From positions 682,001-746,000 of the forward strand of contig JBBELK010000540.1 of NCBI GenBank assembly GCA_037783545.1: DNA of 64,000 nt, given 5' to 3'. Both the position numbers and the translations under genes were made by a program. The stretch is from Henricia sp. BOLD:AAB3569. Lineage: Eukaryota; Echinodermata; Asteroidea; Spinulosida; Echinasteridae. This document shows, piece by piece, positions 10,453-21,692 of this stretch. A model generated the notes under the pieces. The model did not search any database. It had not been told where the DNA came from and saw only the letters and a list, made by a program, of their open reading frames with translations. How positions within the stretch are numbered: position 1 is the stretch's first letter; each line of letters begins with the position of its first letter.

Positions 10453-10525
10453 GCCTCGTTGGCGCAGTCGGCAGCGCGTCAGTCTCATAATCTGAAGGTC
10501 GTGAGTTCGAGCCTCACACGGGGCA
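10453..10525 (+). tRNA. tRNA-Met(CAT), unit 20
   Basis: Same as copy at 55. Confidence 0.96.
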
Positions 10526-10668
10526 GTCTCTGTCGTTTTGTAATGCTTCCTTTTTATATTATTTTTGTCTGCGTGAGGCTCAGGGTTTGGTAATGTCCTC
10601 ATTTTAAACTGGAATGGCTCGTTTGGTTCCAACCATGCTGCCTGCGACCTGAAAGACAGCTTCACGTG

Positions 10669-10734
10669 GACCACAATGGATAAGGCGTCCGACTTCGGAT
10701 CGGAAGATTGAGGGTTCGAATCCCTTCGTGGTTG
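10669..10734 (+). pseudogene. tRNA-Arg(TCG) with 7 bp deletion, unit 20
   Basis: Same loss of positions 7-13 as at 3004, 14 units away. The shared upstream spacer variant points to copying and not to an independent deletion. Confidence 0.93.
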
Positions 10735-10993
10735 TGCTATTTTGGTATTGGTTGGCATACCGTAACCATACGCGAGTGGCCGCTGACTCTGTCTTCTGTC
10801 TTCTAAAGTCGATCCGAGATGACCGCCGTCTCCAGAAGGACTTACTCATGTATCCATGTTATGAACAATGTTATAGCAGGCCTTTGTGTTTGTGCAGTCA
10901 AGTTTGTCTCACAGGACAGTCTTCTTCAGCTAGCTCATGGCAGACGATTGCAACTTTCAGCGCTGAGAGGTTGTCCAAAAGTGTGGCTTATGT

Positions 10994-11066
10994 GCCTCGT
11001 TGGCGCAGTCGGCAGCGCGTCAGTCTCATAATCTGAAGGTCGTGAGTTCGAGCCTCACACGGGGCA
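10994..11066 (+). tRNA. tRNA-Met(CAT), unit 21
   Basis: Same as copy at 55. Confidence 0.96.
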
Positions 11067-11209
11067 GTCTCTGTCGTTTTGTAATGCTTCCTTTTTATAT
11101 TATTGTTGTCTGCGTGAGGCTCAGGGTTTGGTAATGTCCTCATTTTAAACTGGAATGGCTCGTTTGGTTCCAACCATGCTGCTTGCGACCTGAAAGACAG
11201 CTTCACGTG

Positions 11210-11282
11210 GACCACGTGGCCTAATGGATAAGGCGTCCGACTTCGGATCGGAAGATTGAGGGTTCGAATCCCTTCGTGGTTG
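11210..11282 (+). tRNA. tRNA-Arg(TCG), unit 21
   Basis: Same as copy at 271. Confidence 0.96.
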
Positions 11283-11541
11283 TGCTATTTTGGTATTGGT
11301 TGGCATACCGTAACCATACGCGAGTGGCCGCTGACTCTGTCTTCTGTCTTCTAAAGTCGATCCGAGATGACCGCCGTCTCCAGAAGGACTTACTCATGTA
11401 TCCATGTTATGAACAATGTTATAGCAGGCCTTTGTGTTTGTGCAGTCAAGTTTGTCTCACAGGACAGTCTTCTTCAGCTAGCTCATGACAGACGATTGCA
11501 ACTTTCAGCGCTGAGAGGTTGTCCAAAAGTGTGGCTTATGT

Positions 11542-11614
11542 GCCTCGTTGGCGCAGTCGGCAGCGCGTCAGTCTCATAATCTGAAGGTCGTGAGTTCGAG
11601 CCTCACACGGGGCA
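11542..11614 (+). tRNA. tRNA-Met(CAT), unit 22
   Basis: Same as copy at 55. Confidence 0.96.
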
Positions 11615-11757
11615 GTCTCTGTCGTTTTGTAATGCTTCCTTTTTATATTATTGTTGTCTGCGTGAGGCTCAGGGTTTGGTAATGTCCTCATTTTAAACTG
11701 GAATGGCTCGTTTGGTTCCAACCATGCTGCCTGCGACCTGAAAGACAGCTTCACGTG

Positions 11758-11830
11758 GACCACGTGGCCTAATGGATAAGGCGTCCGACTTCGGATCGGA
11801 AGATTGAGGGTTCGAATCCCTTCGTGGTTG
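11758..11830 (+). tRNA. tRNA-Arg(TCG), unit 22
   Basis: Same as copy at 271. Confidence 0.96.
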
Positions 11831-12089
11831 TGCTATTTTGATATTGGTTGGCATACCGTAACCATACGCGAGTGGTCGCTGACTCTGTCTTCTGTCTTCT
11901 AAAGTCGATCCGAGATGACCGCCGTCTCCAGAAGGACTTACTCATGTATCCATGTTATGAACAATGTTATAGCAGGCCTTTGTGTTTGTGCAGTCAAGTT
12001 TGTCTCACAGGACAGTCTTCTTCAGCTAGCTCATGACAGACGATTGCAACTTTCAGCGCTGAGAGGTTGTCCAAAAGTGTGGCTTATGT

Positions 12090-12162
12090 GCCTCGTTGGC
12101 GCAGTCGGCAGCGCGTCAGTCTCATAATCTGAAGGTCGTGAGTTCGAGCCTCACACGGGGCA
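12090..12162 (+). tRNA. tRNA-Met(CAT), unit 23
   Basis: Same as copy at 55. Confidence 0.96.
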
Positions 12163-12305
12163 GTCTCTGTCGTTTTGTAATGCTTCCTTTTTATATTATT
12201 GTTGTCTGCGTGAGGCTCAGGGTTTGGTAATGTCCTCATTTTAAACTGGAATGGCTCGTTTGGTTCCAACCATGCTGCCTGCGACCTGAAAGACAGCTTC
12301 ACGTG

Positions 12306-12378
12306 GACCACGTGGCCTAATGGATAAGGCGTCCGACTTCGGATCGGAAGATTGAGGGTTCGAATCCCTTCGTGGTTG
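12306..12378 (+). tRNA. tRNA-Arg(TCG), unit 23
   Basis: Same as copy at 271. Confidence 0.96.
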
Positions 12379-12637
12379 TGCTATTTTGGTATTGGTTGGC
12401 ATACCGTAACCATACGCGAGTGGCCGCTGACTCTGTCTTCTGTCTTCTAAAGTCGATCCGAGATGACCGCCGTCTCCAGAAGGACTTACTCATGTATCCA
12501 TGTTATGAACAATGTTATAGCAGGCCTTTGTGTTTGTGCAGTCAAGTTTGTCTCACAGGACAGTCTTCTTCAGCTAGCTCATGACAGACGATTGCAACTT
12601 TCAGCGCTGAGAGGTTGTCCAAAAGTGTGGCTTATGT

Positions 12638-12710
12638 GCCTCGTTGGCGCAGTCGGCAGCGCGTCAGTCTCATAATCTGAAGGTCGTGAGTTCGAGCCTC
12701 ACACGGGGCA
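12638..12710 (+). tRNA. tRNA-Met(CAT), unit 24
   Basis: Same as copy at 55. Confidence 0.96.
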
Positions 12711-12853
12711 GTCTCTGTCGTTTTGTAATGCTTCCTTTTTATATTATTGTTGTCTGCGTGAGGCTCAGGGTTTGGTAATGTCCTCATTTTAAACTGGAAT
12801 GGCTCGTTTGGTTCCAACCATGCTGCCTGCGACCTGAAAGACAGCTTCACGTG

Positions 12854-12926
12854 GACCACGTGGCCTAATGGATAAGGCGTCCGACTTCGGATCGGAAGAT
12901 TGAGGGTTCGAATCCCTTCGTGGTTG
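12854..12926 (+). tRNA. tRNA-Arg(TCG), unit 24
   Basis: Same as copy at 271. Confidence 0.96.
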
Positions 12927-13185
12927 TGCTATTTTGGTATTGGTTGGCATACCGTAACCATACGCGAGTGGCCGCTGACTCTGTCTTCTGTCTTCTAAAG
13001 TCGATCCGAGATGACCGCCGTCTCCAGAAGGACTTACTCATGTATCCATGTTATGAACAATGTTATAGCAGGCCTTTGTGTTTGTGCAGTCAAGTTTGTC
13101 TCACAGGACAGTCTTCTTCAGCTAGCTCATGACAGACGATTGCAACTTTCAGCGCTGAGAGGTTGTCCAAAAGTGTGGCTTATGT

Positions 13186-13258
13186 GCCTCGTTGGCGCAG
13201 TCGGCAGCGCGTCAGTCTCATAATCTGAAGGTCGTGAGTTCGAGCCTCACACGGGGCA
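13186..13258 (+). tRNA. tRNA-Met(CAT), unit 25
   Basis: Same as copy at 55. Confidence 0.96.
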
Positions 13259-13401
13259 GTCTCTGTCGTTTTGTAATGCTTCCTTTTTATATTATTGTTG
13301 TCTGCGTGAGGCTCAGGGTTTGGTAATGTCCTCATTTTAAACTGGAATGGCTCGTTTGGTTCCAACCATGCTGCCTGCGACCTGAAAGACAGCTTCACGT
13401 G

Positions 13402-13474
13402 GACCACGTGGCCTAATGGATAAGGCGTCCGACTTCGGATCGGAAGATTGAGGGTTCGAATCCCTTCGTGGTTG
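13402..13474 (+). tRNA. tRNA-Arg(TCG), unit 25
   Basis: Same as copy at 271. Confidence 0.96.
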
Positions 13475-13733
13475 TGCTATTTTGGTATTGGTTGGCATAC
13501 CGTAACCATACGCGAGTGGCCGCTGACTCTGTCTTCTGTCTTCTAAAGTCGATCCGAGATGACCGCCGTCTCCAGAAGGACTTACTCATGTATCCATGTT
13601 ATGAACAATGTTATAGCAGGCCTTTGTGTTTGTGCAGTCAAGTTTGTCTCACAGGACAGTCTTCTTCAGCTAGCTCATGACAGACGATTGCAACTTTCAG
13701 CGCTGAGAGGTTGTCCAAAAGTGTGGCTTATGT

Positions 13734-13806
13734 GCCTCGTTGGCGCAGTCGGCAGCGCGTCAGTCTCATAATCTGAAGGTCGTGAGTTCGAGCCTCACAC
13801 GGGGCA
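13734..13806 (+). tRNA. tRNA-Met(CAT), unit 26
   Basis: Same as copy at 55. Confidence 0.96.
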
Positions 13807-13949
13807 GTCTTTGTCGTTTTGTAATGCTTCCTTTTTATATTATTGTTGTCTGCGTGAGGCTCAGGGTTTGGTAATGTCCTCATTTTAAACTGGAATGGCT
13901 CGTTTGGTTCCAACCATGCTGCCTGCGACCTGAAAGACAGCTTCACGTG

Positions 13950-14022
13950 GACCACGTGGCCTAATGGATAAGGCGTCCGACTTCGGATCGGAAGATTGAG
14001 GGTTCGAATCCCTTCGTGGTTG
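13950..14022 (+). tRNA. tRNA-Arg(TCG), unit 26
   Basis: Same as copy at 271. Confidence 0.96.
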
Positions 14023-14281
14023 TGCTATTTTGGTATTGGTTGGCATACCGTAACCATACGCGAGTGGCCGCTGACTCTGTCTTCTGTCTTCTAAAGTCGA
14101 TCCGAGATGACCGCCGTCTCCAGAAGGACTTACTCATGTATCCATGTTATGAACAATGTTATAGCAGGCCTTTGTGTTTGTGCAGTCAAGTTTGTCTCAC
14201 AGGACAGTCTTCTTCAGCTAGCTCATGACAGACGATTGCAACTTTCAGCGCTGAGAGGTTGTCCAAAAGTGTGGCTTATGT

Positions 14282-14354
14282 GCCTCGTTGGCGCAGTCGG
14301 CAGCGCGTCAGTCTCATAATCTGAAGGTCGTGAGTTCGAGCCTCACACGGGGCA
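14282..14354 (+). tRNA. tRNA-Met(CAT), unit 27
   Basis: Same as copy at 55. Confidence 0.96.
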
Positions 14355-14497
14355 GTCTCTGTCGTTTTGTAATGCTTCCTTTTTATATTATTGTTGTCTG
14401 CGTGAGGCTCAGGGTTTGGTAATGTCCTCATTTTAAACTGGAATGGCTCGTTTGGTTCCAACCATGCTGCCTGCGACCTGAAAGACAGCTTCACGTG

Positions 14498-14570
14498 GAC
14501 CACGTGGCCTAATGGATAAGGCGTCCGACTTCGGATCGGAAGATTGAGGGTTCGAATCCCTTCGTGGTTG
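14498..14570 (+). tRNA. tRNA-Arg(TCG), unit 27
   Basis: Same as copy at 271. Confidence 0.96.
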
Positions 14571-14829
14571 TGCTATTTTGGTATTGGTTGGCATACCGTA
14601 ACCATACGCGAGTGGCCGCTGACTCTGTCTTCTGTCTTCTAAAGTCGATCCGAGATGACCGCCGTCTCCAGAAGGACTTACTCATGTATCCATGTTATGA
14701 ACAATGTTATAGCAGGCCTTTGTGTTTGTGCAGTCAAGTTTGTCTCACAGGACAGTCTTCTTCAGCTAGCTCATGACAGACGATTGCAACTTTCAGCGCT
14801 GAGAGGTTGTCCAAAAGTGTGGCTTATGT

Positions 14830-14902
14830 GCCTCGTTGGCGCAGTCGGCAGCGCGTCAGTCTCATAATCTGAAGGTCGTGAGTTCGAGCCTCACACGGGG
14901 CA
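14830..14902 (+). tRNA. tRNA-Met(CAT), unit 28
   Basis: Same as copy at 55. Confidence 0.96.
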
Positions 14903-15045
14903 GTCTCTGTCGTTTTGTAATGCTTCCTTTTTATATTATTGTTGTCTGCGTGAGGCTCAGGGTTTGGTAATGTCCTCATTTTAAACTGGAATGGCTCGTT
15001 TGGTTCCAACCATGCTGCCTGCGACCTGAAAGACAGCTTCACGTG

Positions 15046-15118
15046 GACCACGTGGCCTAATGGATAAGGCGTCCGACTTCGGATCGGAAGATTGAGGGTT
15101 CGAATCCCTTCGTGGTTG
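15046..15118 (+). tRNA. tRNA-Arg(TCG), unit 28
   Basis: Same as copy at 271. Confidence 0.96.
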
Positions 15119-15377
15119 TGCTATTTTGGTATTGGTTGGCATACCGTAACCATACGCGAGTGGCCGCTGACTCTGTCTTCTGTCTTCTAAAGTCGATCCG
15201 AGATGACCGCCGTCTCCAGAAGGACTTACTCATGTATCCATGTTATGAACAATGTTATAGCAGGCCTTTGTGTTTGTGCAGTCAAGTTTGTCTCACAGGA
15301 CAGTCTTCTTCAGCTAGCTCATGACAGACGATTGCAACTTTCAGCGCTGAGAGGTTGTCCAAAAGTGTGGCTTATGT

Positions 15378-15450
15378 GCCTCGTTGGCGCAGTCGGCAGC
15401 GCGTCAGTCTCATAATCTGAAGGTCGTGAGTTCGAGCCTCACACGGGGCA
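15378..15450 (+). tRNA. tRNA-Met(CAT), unit 29
   Basis: Same as copy at 55. Confidence 0.96.
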
Positions 15451-15593
15451 GTCTCTGTCGTTTTGTAATGCTTCCTTTTTATATTATTGTTGTCTGCGTG
15501 AGGCTCAGGGTTTGGTAATGTCCTCATTTTAAACTGGAATGGCTCGTTTGGTTCCAACCATGCTGCCTGCGACCTGAAAGACAGCTTCACGTG

Positions 15594-15666
15594 GACCACG
15601 TGGCCTAATGGATAAGGCGTCCGACTTCGGATCGGAAGATTGAGGGTTCGAATCCCTTCGTGGTTG
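15594..15666 (+). tRNA. tRNA-Arg(TCG), unit 29
   Basis: Same as copy at 271. Confidence 0.96.
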
Positions 15667-15925
15667 TGCTATTTTGGTATTGGTTGGCATACCGTAACCA
15701 TACGCGAGTGGCCGCTGACTCTGTCTTCTGTCTTCTAAAGTCGATCCGAGATGACCGCCGTCTCCAGAAGGACTTACTCATGTATCCATGTTATGAACAA
15801 TGTTATAGCAGGCCTTTGTGTTTGTGCAGTCAAGTTTGTCTCACAGGACAGTCTTCTTCAGCTAGCTCATGACAGACGATTGCAACTTTCAGCGCTGAGA
15901 GGTTGTCCAAAAGTGTGGCTTATGT

Positions 15926-15998
15926 GCCTCGTTGGCGCAGTCGGCAGCGCGTCAGTCTCATAATCTGAAGGTCGTGAGTTCGAGCCTCACACGGGGCA
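15926..15998 (+). tRNA. tRNA-Met(CAT), unit 30
   Basis: Same as copy at 55. Confidence 0.96.
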
Positions 15999-16141
15999 GT
16001 CCCTGTCGTTTTGTAATGCTTCCTTTTTATATTATTGTTGTCTGCGTGAGGCTCAGGGTTTGGTAATGTCCTCATTTTAAACTGGAATGGCTCGTTTGGT
16101 TCCAACCATGCTGCCTGCGACCTGAAAGACAGCTTCACGTG

Positions 16142-16214
16142 GACCACGTGGCCTAATGGATAAGGCGTCCGACTTCGGATCGGAAGATTGAGGGTTCGAA
16201 TCCCTTCGTGGTTG
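16142..16214 (+). tRNA. tRNA-Arg(TCG), unit 30
   Basis: Same as copy at 271. Confidence 0.96.
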
Positions 16215-16473
16215 TGCTATTTTGGTATTGGTTGGCATACCGTAACCATACGCGAGTGGCCGCTGACTCTGTCTTCTGTCTTCTAAAGTCGATCCGAGAT
16301 GACCGCCGTCTCCAGAAGGACTTACTCATGTATCCATGTTATGAACAATGTTATAGCAGGCCTTTGTGTTTGTGCAGTCAAGTTTGTCTCACAGGACAGT
16401 CTTCTTCAGCTAGCTCATGACAGACGATTGCAACTTTCAGCGCTGAGAGGTTGTCCAAAAGTGTGGCTTATGT

Positions 16474-16546
16474 GCCTCGTTGGCGCAGTCGGCAGCGCGT
16501 CAGTCTCATAATCTGAAGGTCGTGAGTTCGAGCCTCACACGGGGCA
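16474..16546 (+). tRNA. tRNA-Met(CAT), unit 31
   Basis: Same as copy at 55. Confidence 0.96.
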
Positions 16547-16689
16547 GTCTCTGTCGTTTTGTAATGCTTCCTTTTTATATTATTGTTGTCTGCGTGAGGC
16601 TCAGGGTTTGGTAATGTCCTCATTTTAAACTGGAATGGCTCGTTTGGTTCCAACCATGCTGCCTGCGACCTGAAAGACAGCTTCACGTG

Positions 16690-16762
16690 GACCACGTGAC
16701 CTAATAGATAAGGCGTCCGACTTCGGATCGGAAGATTGAGGGTTCGAATCCCTTCGTGGTTG
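16690..16762 (+). tRNA. tRNA-Arg(TCG), unit 31, G10A and G18A
   Basis: G10A breaks the G10-C25 D-stem pair. Canonical G18 (linear 17), needed for the D-loop/T-loop contact, is A. Both changes lie in the A box. Probably non-functional although full length. Duplicated in unit 37. Confidence 0.7.
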
Positions 16763-17021
16763 TGCTATTTTGGTATTGGTTGGCATACCGTAACCATACG
16801 CGAGTGGCCGCTGACTCTGTCTTCTGTCTTCTAAAGTCGATCCGAGATGACCGCCGTCTCCAGAAGGACTTACTCATGTATCCATGTTATGAACAATGTT
16901 ATAGCAGGCCTTTGTGTTTGTGCAGTCAAGTTTGTCTCACAGGACAGTCTTCTTCAGCTAGCTCATGTCAGACGATTGCAACTTTCAGCGCTGAGAGGTT
17001 GTCCAAAAGTGTGGCTTATGT

Positions 17022-17094
17022 GCCTCGTTGGCGCAGTCGGCAGCGCGTCAGTCTCATAATCTGAAGGTCGTGAGTTCGAGCCTCACACGGGGCA
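17022..17094 (+). tRNA. tRNA-Met(CAT), unit 32
   Basis: Same as copy at 55. Confidence 0.96.
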
Positions 17095-17237
17095 GTCTCT
17101 GTCGTTTTGTAATGCTTCCTTTTTATATTATTGTTGTCTGCGTGAGGCTCAGGGTTTGGTAATGTCCTCATTTTAAACTGGAATGGCTCGTTTGGTTCCA
17201 ACCATGCTGCCTGCGACCTGAAAGACAGCTTCGCGTG

Positions 17238-17310
17238 GACCACGTGGCCTAATGGATAAGGCGTCCGACTTCGGATCGGAAGATTGAGGGTTCGAATCCC
17301 TTCGTGGTTG
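17238..17310 (+). tRNA. tRNA-Arg(TCG), unit 32
   Basis: Same as copy at 271; the upstream E-box is CGCGTG. Confidence 0.95.
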
Positions 17311-17569
17311 TGCTATTTTGGTATTGGTTGGCATACCGTAACCATACGCGAGTGGCCGCTGACTCTGTCTTCTGTCTTCTAAAGTCGATCCGAGATGACC
17401 GCCGTCTCCAGAAGGACTTACTCATGTATCCATGTTATGAACAATGTTATAGCAGGCCTTTGTGTTTGTGCAGTCAAGTTTGTCTCACAGGACAGTCTTC
17501 TTCAGCTAGCTCATGACAGACGATTGCAACTTTCAGCGCTGAGAGGTTGTCCAAAAGTGTGGCTTATGT

Positions 17570-17642
17570 GCCTCGTTGGCGCAGTCGGCAGCGCGTCAGT
17601 CTCATAATCTGAAGGTCGTGAGTTCGAGCCTCACACGGGGCA
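17570..17642 (+). tRNA. tRNA-Met(CAT), unit 33
   Basis: Same as copy at 55. Confidence 0.96.
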
Positions 17643-17784
17643 GTCTCTGTCGTTTTGTAATGCTTCCTTTTTATATTATTGTTGTCTGCGTGAGGCTCAG
17701 GGTTTGGTAATGTCCTCATTTAAACTGGAATGGCTCGTTTGGTTCCAACCATGCTGCCTGCGACCTGAAAGACAGCTTCACGTG

Positions 17785-17857
17785 GACCACGTGGCCTAAT
17801 AGATAAGGCGTCCGACTTCGGATCGGAAGATTGAGGGTTCGAATCCCTTCGTGGTTG
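17785..17857 (+). tRNA. tRNA-Arg(TCG), unit 33, G18A
   Basis: The invariant D-loop G18 (linear 17, last part of the A box) is A. Likely impaired. Confidence 0.75.
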
Positions 17858-18116
17858 TGCTATTTTGGTATTGGTTGGCATACCGTAACCATACGCGAGT
17901 GGCCGCTGACTCTGTCTTCTGTCTTCTAAAGTCGATCCGAGATGACCGCCGTCTCCAGAAGGACTTACTCATGTATCCATGTTATGAACAATGTTATAGC
18001 AGGCCTTTGTGTTTGTGCAGTCAAGTTTGTCTCACAGGACAGTCTTCTTCAGCTAGCTCATGACAGACGATTGCAACTTTCAGCGCTGAGAGGTTGTCCA
18101 AAAGTGTGGCTTATGT

Positions 18117-18189
18117 GCCTCGTTGGCGCAGTCGGCAGCGCGTCAGTCTCATAATCTGAAGGTCGTGAGTTCGAGCCTCACACGGGGCA
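18117..18189 (+). tRNA. tRNA-Met(CAT), unit 34
   Basis: Same as copy at 55. Confidence 0.96.
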
Positions 18190-18332
18190 GTCTCTGTCGT
18201 TTTGTAATGCTTCCTTTTTATATTATTGTTGTCTGCGTGAGGCTCAGGGTTTGGTAATGTCCTCATTTTAAACTGGAATGGCTCGTTTGGTTCCAACCAT
18301 GCTGCCTGCGACCTGAAAGACAGCTTCACGTG

Positions 18333-18405
18333 GACCACGTGGCCTAATGGATAAGGCGTCCGACTTCGGATCGGAAGATTGAGGGTTCGAATCCCTTCGT
18401 GGTTG
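18333..18405 (+). tRNA. tRNA-Arg(TCG), unit 34
   Basis: Same as copy at 271. Confidence 0.96.
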
Positions 18406-18664
18406 TGCTATTTTGGTATTGGTTGGCATACCGTAACCATACGCGAGTGGCCGCTGACTCTGTCTTCTGTCTTCTAAAGTCGATCCGAGATGACCGCCGT
18501 CTCCAGAAGGACTTACTCATGTATCCATGTTATGAACAATGTTATAGCAGGCCTTTGTGTTTGTGCAGTCAAGTTTGTCTCACAGGACAGTCTTCTTCAG
18601 CTAGCTCATGACAGACGATTGCAACTTTCAGCGCTGAGAGGTTGTCCAAAAGTGTGGCTTATGT

Positions 18665-18737
18665 GCCTCGTTGGCGCAGTCGGCAGCGCGTCAGTCTCAT
18701 AATCTGAAGGTCGTGAGTTCGAGCCTCACACGGGGCA
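18665..18737 (+). tRNA. tRNA-Met(CAT), unit 35
   Basis: Same as copy at 55. Confidence 0.96.
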
Positions 18738-18880
18738 GTCTCTGTCGTTTTGTAATGCTTCCTTTTTATATTATTGTTGTCTGCGTGAGGCTCAGGGTTT
18801 GGTAATGTCCTCATTTTAAACTGGAATGGCTCGTTTGGTTCCAACCATGCTGCCTGCGACCTGAAAGACAGCTTCACGTG

Positions 18881-18953
18881 GACCACGTGGCCTAATGGAT
18901 AAGGCGTCCGACTTCGGATCGGAAGATTGAGGGTTCGAATCCCTTCGTGGTTG
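18881..18953 (+). tRNA. tRNA-Arg(TCG), unit 35
   Basis: Same as copy at 271. Confidence 0.96.
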
Positions 18954-19212
18954 TGCTATTTTGGTATTGGTTGGCATACCGTAACCATACGCGAGTGGCC
19001 GCTGACTCTGTCTTCTGTCTTCTAAAGTCGATCCGAGATGACCGCCGTCTCCAGAAGGACTTACTCATGTATCCATGTTATGAACAATGTTATAGCAGGC
19101 CTTTGTGTTTGTGCAGTCAAGTTTGTCTCACAGGACAGTCTTCTTCAGCTAGCTCATGACAGACGATTGCAACTTTCAGCGCTGAGAGGTTGTCCAAAAG
19201 TGTGGCTTATGT

Positions 19213-19285
19213 GCCTCGTTGGCGCAGTCGGCAGCGCGTCAGTCTCATAATCTGAAGGTCGTGAGTTCGAGCCTCACACGGGGCA
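19213..19285 (+). tRNA. tRNA-Met(CAT), unit 36
   Basis: Same as copy at 55. Confidence 0.96.
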
Positions 19286-19428
19286 GTCCCTGTCGTTTTG
19301 TAATGCTTCCTTTTTATATTATTGTTGTCTGCGTGAGGCTCAGGGTTTGGTAATGTCCTCATTTTAAACTGGAATGGCTCGTTTGGTTCCAACCATGCTG
19401 CCTGCGACCTGAAAGACAGCTTCACGTG

Positions 19429-19501
19429 GACCACGTGGCCTAATGGATAAGGCGTCCGACTTCGGATCGGAAGATTGAGGGTTCGAATCCCTTCGTGGTT
19501 G
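19429..19501 (+). tRNA. tRNA-Arg(TCG), unit 36
   Basis: Same as copy at 271. Confidence 0.96.
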
Positions 19502-19760
19502 TGCTATTTTGGTATTGGTTGGCATACCGTAACCATACGCGAGTGGCCGCTGACTCTGTCTTCTGTCTTCTAAAGTCGATCCGAGATGACCGCCGTCTCC
19601 AGAAGGACTTACTCATGTATCCATGTTATGAACAATGTTATAGCAGGCCTTTGTGTTTGTGCAGTCAAGTTTGTCTCACAGGACAGTCTTCTTCAGCTAG
19701 CTCATGACAGACGATTGCAACTTTCAGCGCTGAGAGGTTGTCCAAAAGTGTGGCTTATGT

Positions 19761-19833
19761 GCCTCGTTGGCGCAGTCGGCAGCGCGTCAGTCTCATAATC
19801 TGAAGGTCGTGAGTTCGAGCCTCACACGGGGCA
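19761..19833 (+). tRNA. tRNA-Met(CAT), unit 37
   Basis: Same as copy at 55. Confidence 0.96.
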
Positions 19834-19976
19834 GTCTCTGTCGTTTTGTAATGCTTCCTTTTTATATTATTGTTGTCTGCGTGAGGCTCAGGGTTTGGTA
19901 ATGTCCTCATTTTAAACTGGAATGGCTCGTTTGGTTCCAACCATGCTGCCTGCGACCTGAAAGACAGCTTCACGTG

Positions 19977-20049
19977 GACCACGTGACCTAATAGATAAGG
20001 CGTCCGACTTCGGATCGGAAGATTGAGGGTTCGAATCCCTTCGTGGTTG
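19977..20049 (+). tRNA. tRNA-Arg(TCG), unit 37, G10A and G18A
   Basis: Duplicate of the unit 31 variant, 3287 bp away. Confidence 0.7.
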
Positions 20050-20308
20050 TGCTATTTTGGTATTGGTTGGCATACCGTAACCATACGCGAGTGGCCGCTG
20101 ACTCTGTCTTCTGTCTTCTAAAGTCGATCCGAGATGACCGCCGTCTCCAGAAGGACTTACTCATGTATCCATGTTATGAACAATGTTATAGCAGGCCTTT
20201 GTGTTTGTGCAGTCAAGTTTGTCTCACAGGACAGTCTTCTTCAGCTAGCTCATGTCAGACGATTGCAACTTTCAGCGCTGAGAGGTTGTCCAAAAGTGTG
20301 GCTTATGT

Positions 20309-20381
20309 GCCTCGTTGGCGCAGTCGGCAGCGCGTCAGTCTCATAATCTGAAGGTCGTGAGTTCGAGCCTCACACGGGGCA
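20309..20381 (+). tRNA. tRNA-Met(CAT), unit 38
   Basis: Same as copy at 55. Confidence 0.96.
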
Positions 20382-20524
20382 GTCTCTGTCGTTTTGTAAT
20401 GCTTCCTTTTTATATTATTGTTGTCTGCGTGAGGCTCAGGGTTTGGTAATGTCCTCATTTTAAACTGGAATGGCTCGTTTGGTTCCAACCATGCTGCCTG
20501 CGACCTGAAAGACAGCTTCGCGTG

Positions 20525-20597
20525 GACCACGTGGCCTAATGGATAAGGCGTCCGACTTCGGATCGGAAGATTGAGGGTTCGAATCCCTTCGTGGTTG
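20525..20597 (+). tRNA. tRNA-Arg(TCG), unit 38
   Basis: Same as copy at 271; the upstream E-box is CGCGTG as in unit 32. Confidence 0.95.
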
Positions 20598-20856
20598 TGC
20601 TATTTTGGTATTGGTTGGCATACCGTAACCATACGCGAGTGGCCGCTGACTCTGTCTTCTGTCTTCTAAAGTCGATCCGAGATGACCGCCGTCTCCAGAA
20701 GGACTTACTCATGTATCCATGTTATGAACAATGTTATAGCAGGCCTTTGTGTTTGTGCAGTCAAGTTTGTCTCACAGGACAGTCTTCTTCAGCTAGCTCA
20801 TGACAGACGATTGCAACTTTCAGCGCTGAGAGGTTGTCCAAAAGTGTGGCTTATGT

Positions 20857-20929
20857 GCCTCGTTGGCGCAGTCGGCAGCGCGTCAGTCTCATAATCTGAA
20901 GGTCGTGAGTTCGAGCCTCACACGGGGCA
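20857..20929 (+). tRNA. tRNA-Met(CAT), unit 39
   Basis: Same as copy at 55. Confidence 0.96.
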
Positions 20930-21071
20930 GTCTCTGTCGTTTTGTAATGCTTCCTTTTTATATTATTGTTGTCTGCGTGAGGCTCAGGGTTTGGTAATGT
21001 CCTCATTTAAACTGGAATGGCTCGTTTGGTTCCAACCATGCTGCCTGCGACCTGAAAGACAGCTTCACGTG

Positions 21072-21144
21072 GACCACGTGGCCTAATAGATAAGGCGTCC
21101 GACTTCGGATCGGAAGATTGAGGGTTCGAATCCCTTCGTGGTTG
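21072..21144 (+). tRNA. tRNA-Arg(TCG), unit 39, G18A
   Basis: Duplicate of the unit 33 variant, 3287 bp away. Confidence 0.75.
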
Positions 21145-21403
21145 TGCTATTTTGGTATTGGTTGGCATACCGTAACCATACGCGAGTGGCCGCTGACTCT
21201 GTCTTCTGTCTTCTAAAGTCGATCCGAGATGACCGCCGTCTCCAGAAGGACTTACTCATGTATCCATGTTATGAACAATGTTATAGCAGGCCTTTGTGTT
21301 TGTGCAGTCAAGTTTGTCTCACAGGACAGTCTTCTTCAGCTAGCTCATGACAGACGATTGCAACTTTCAGCGCTGAGAGGTTGTCCAAAAGTGTGGCTTA
21401 TGT

Positions 21404-21476
21404 GCCTCGTTGGCGCAGTCGGCAGCGCGTCAGTCTCATAATCTGAAGGTCGTGAGTTCGAGCCTCACACGGGGCA
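21404..21476 (+). tRNA. tRNA-Met(CAT), unit 40
   Basis: Same as copy at 55. Confidence 0.96.
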
Positions 21477-21619
21477 GTCTCTGTCGTTTTGTAATGCTTC
21501 CTTTTTATATTATTGTTGTCTGCGTGAGGCTCAGGGTTTGGTAATGTCCTCATTTTAAACTGGAATGGCTCGTTTGGTTCCAACCATGCTGCCTGCGACC
21601 TGGAAGACAGCTTCACGTG

Positions 21620-21692
21620 GACCACGTGGCCTAATAGATAAGGCGTCCGACTTCGGATCGGAAGATTGAGGGTTCGAATCCCTTCGTGGTTG
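21620..21692 (+). tRNA. tRNA-Arg(TCG), unit 40, G18A
   Basis: Same G18A change as units 33 and 39. Confidence 0.75.
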
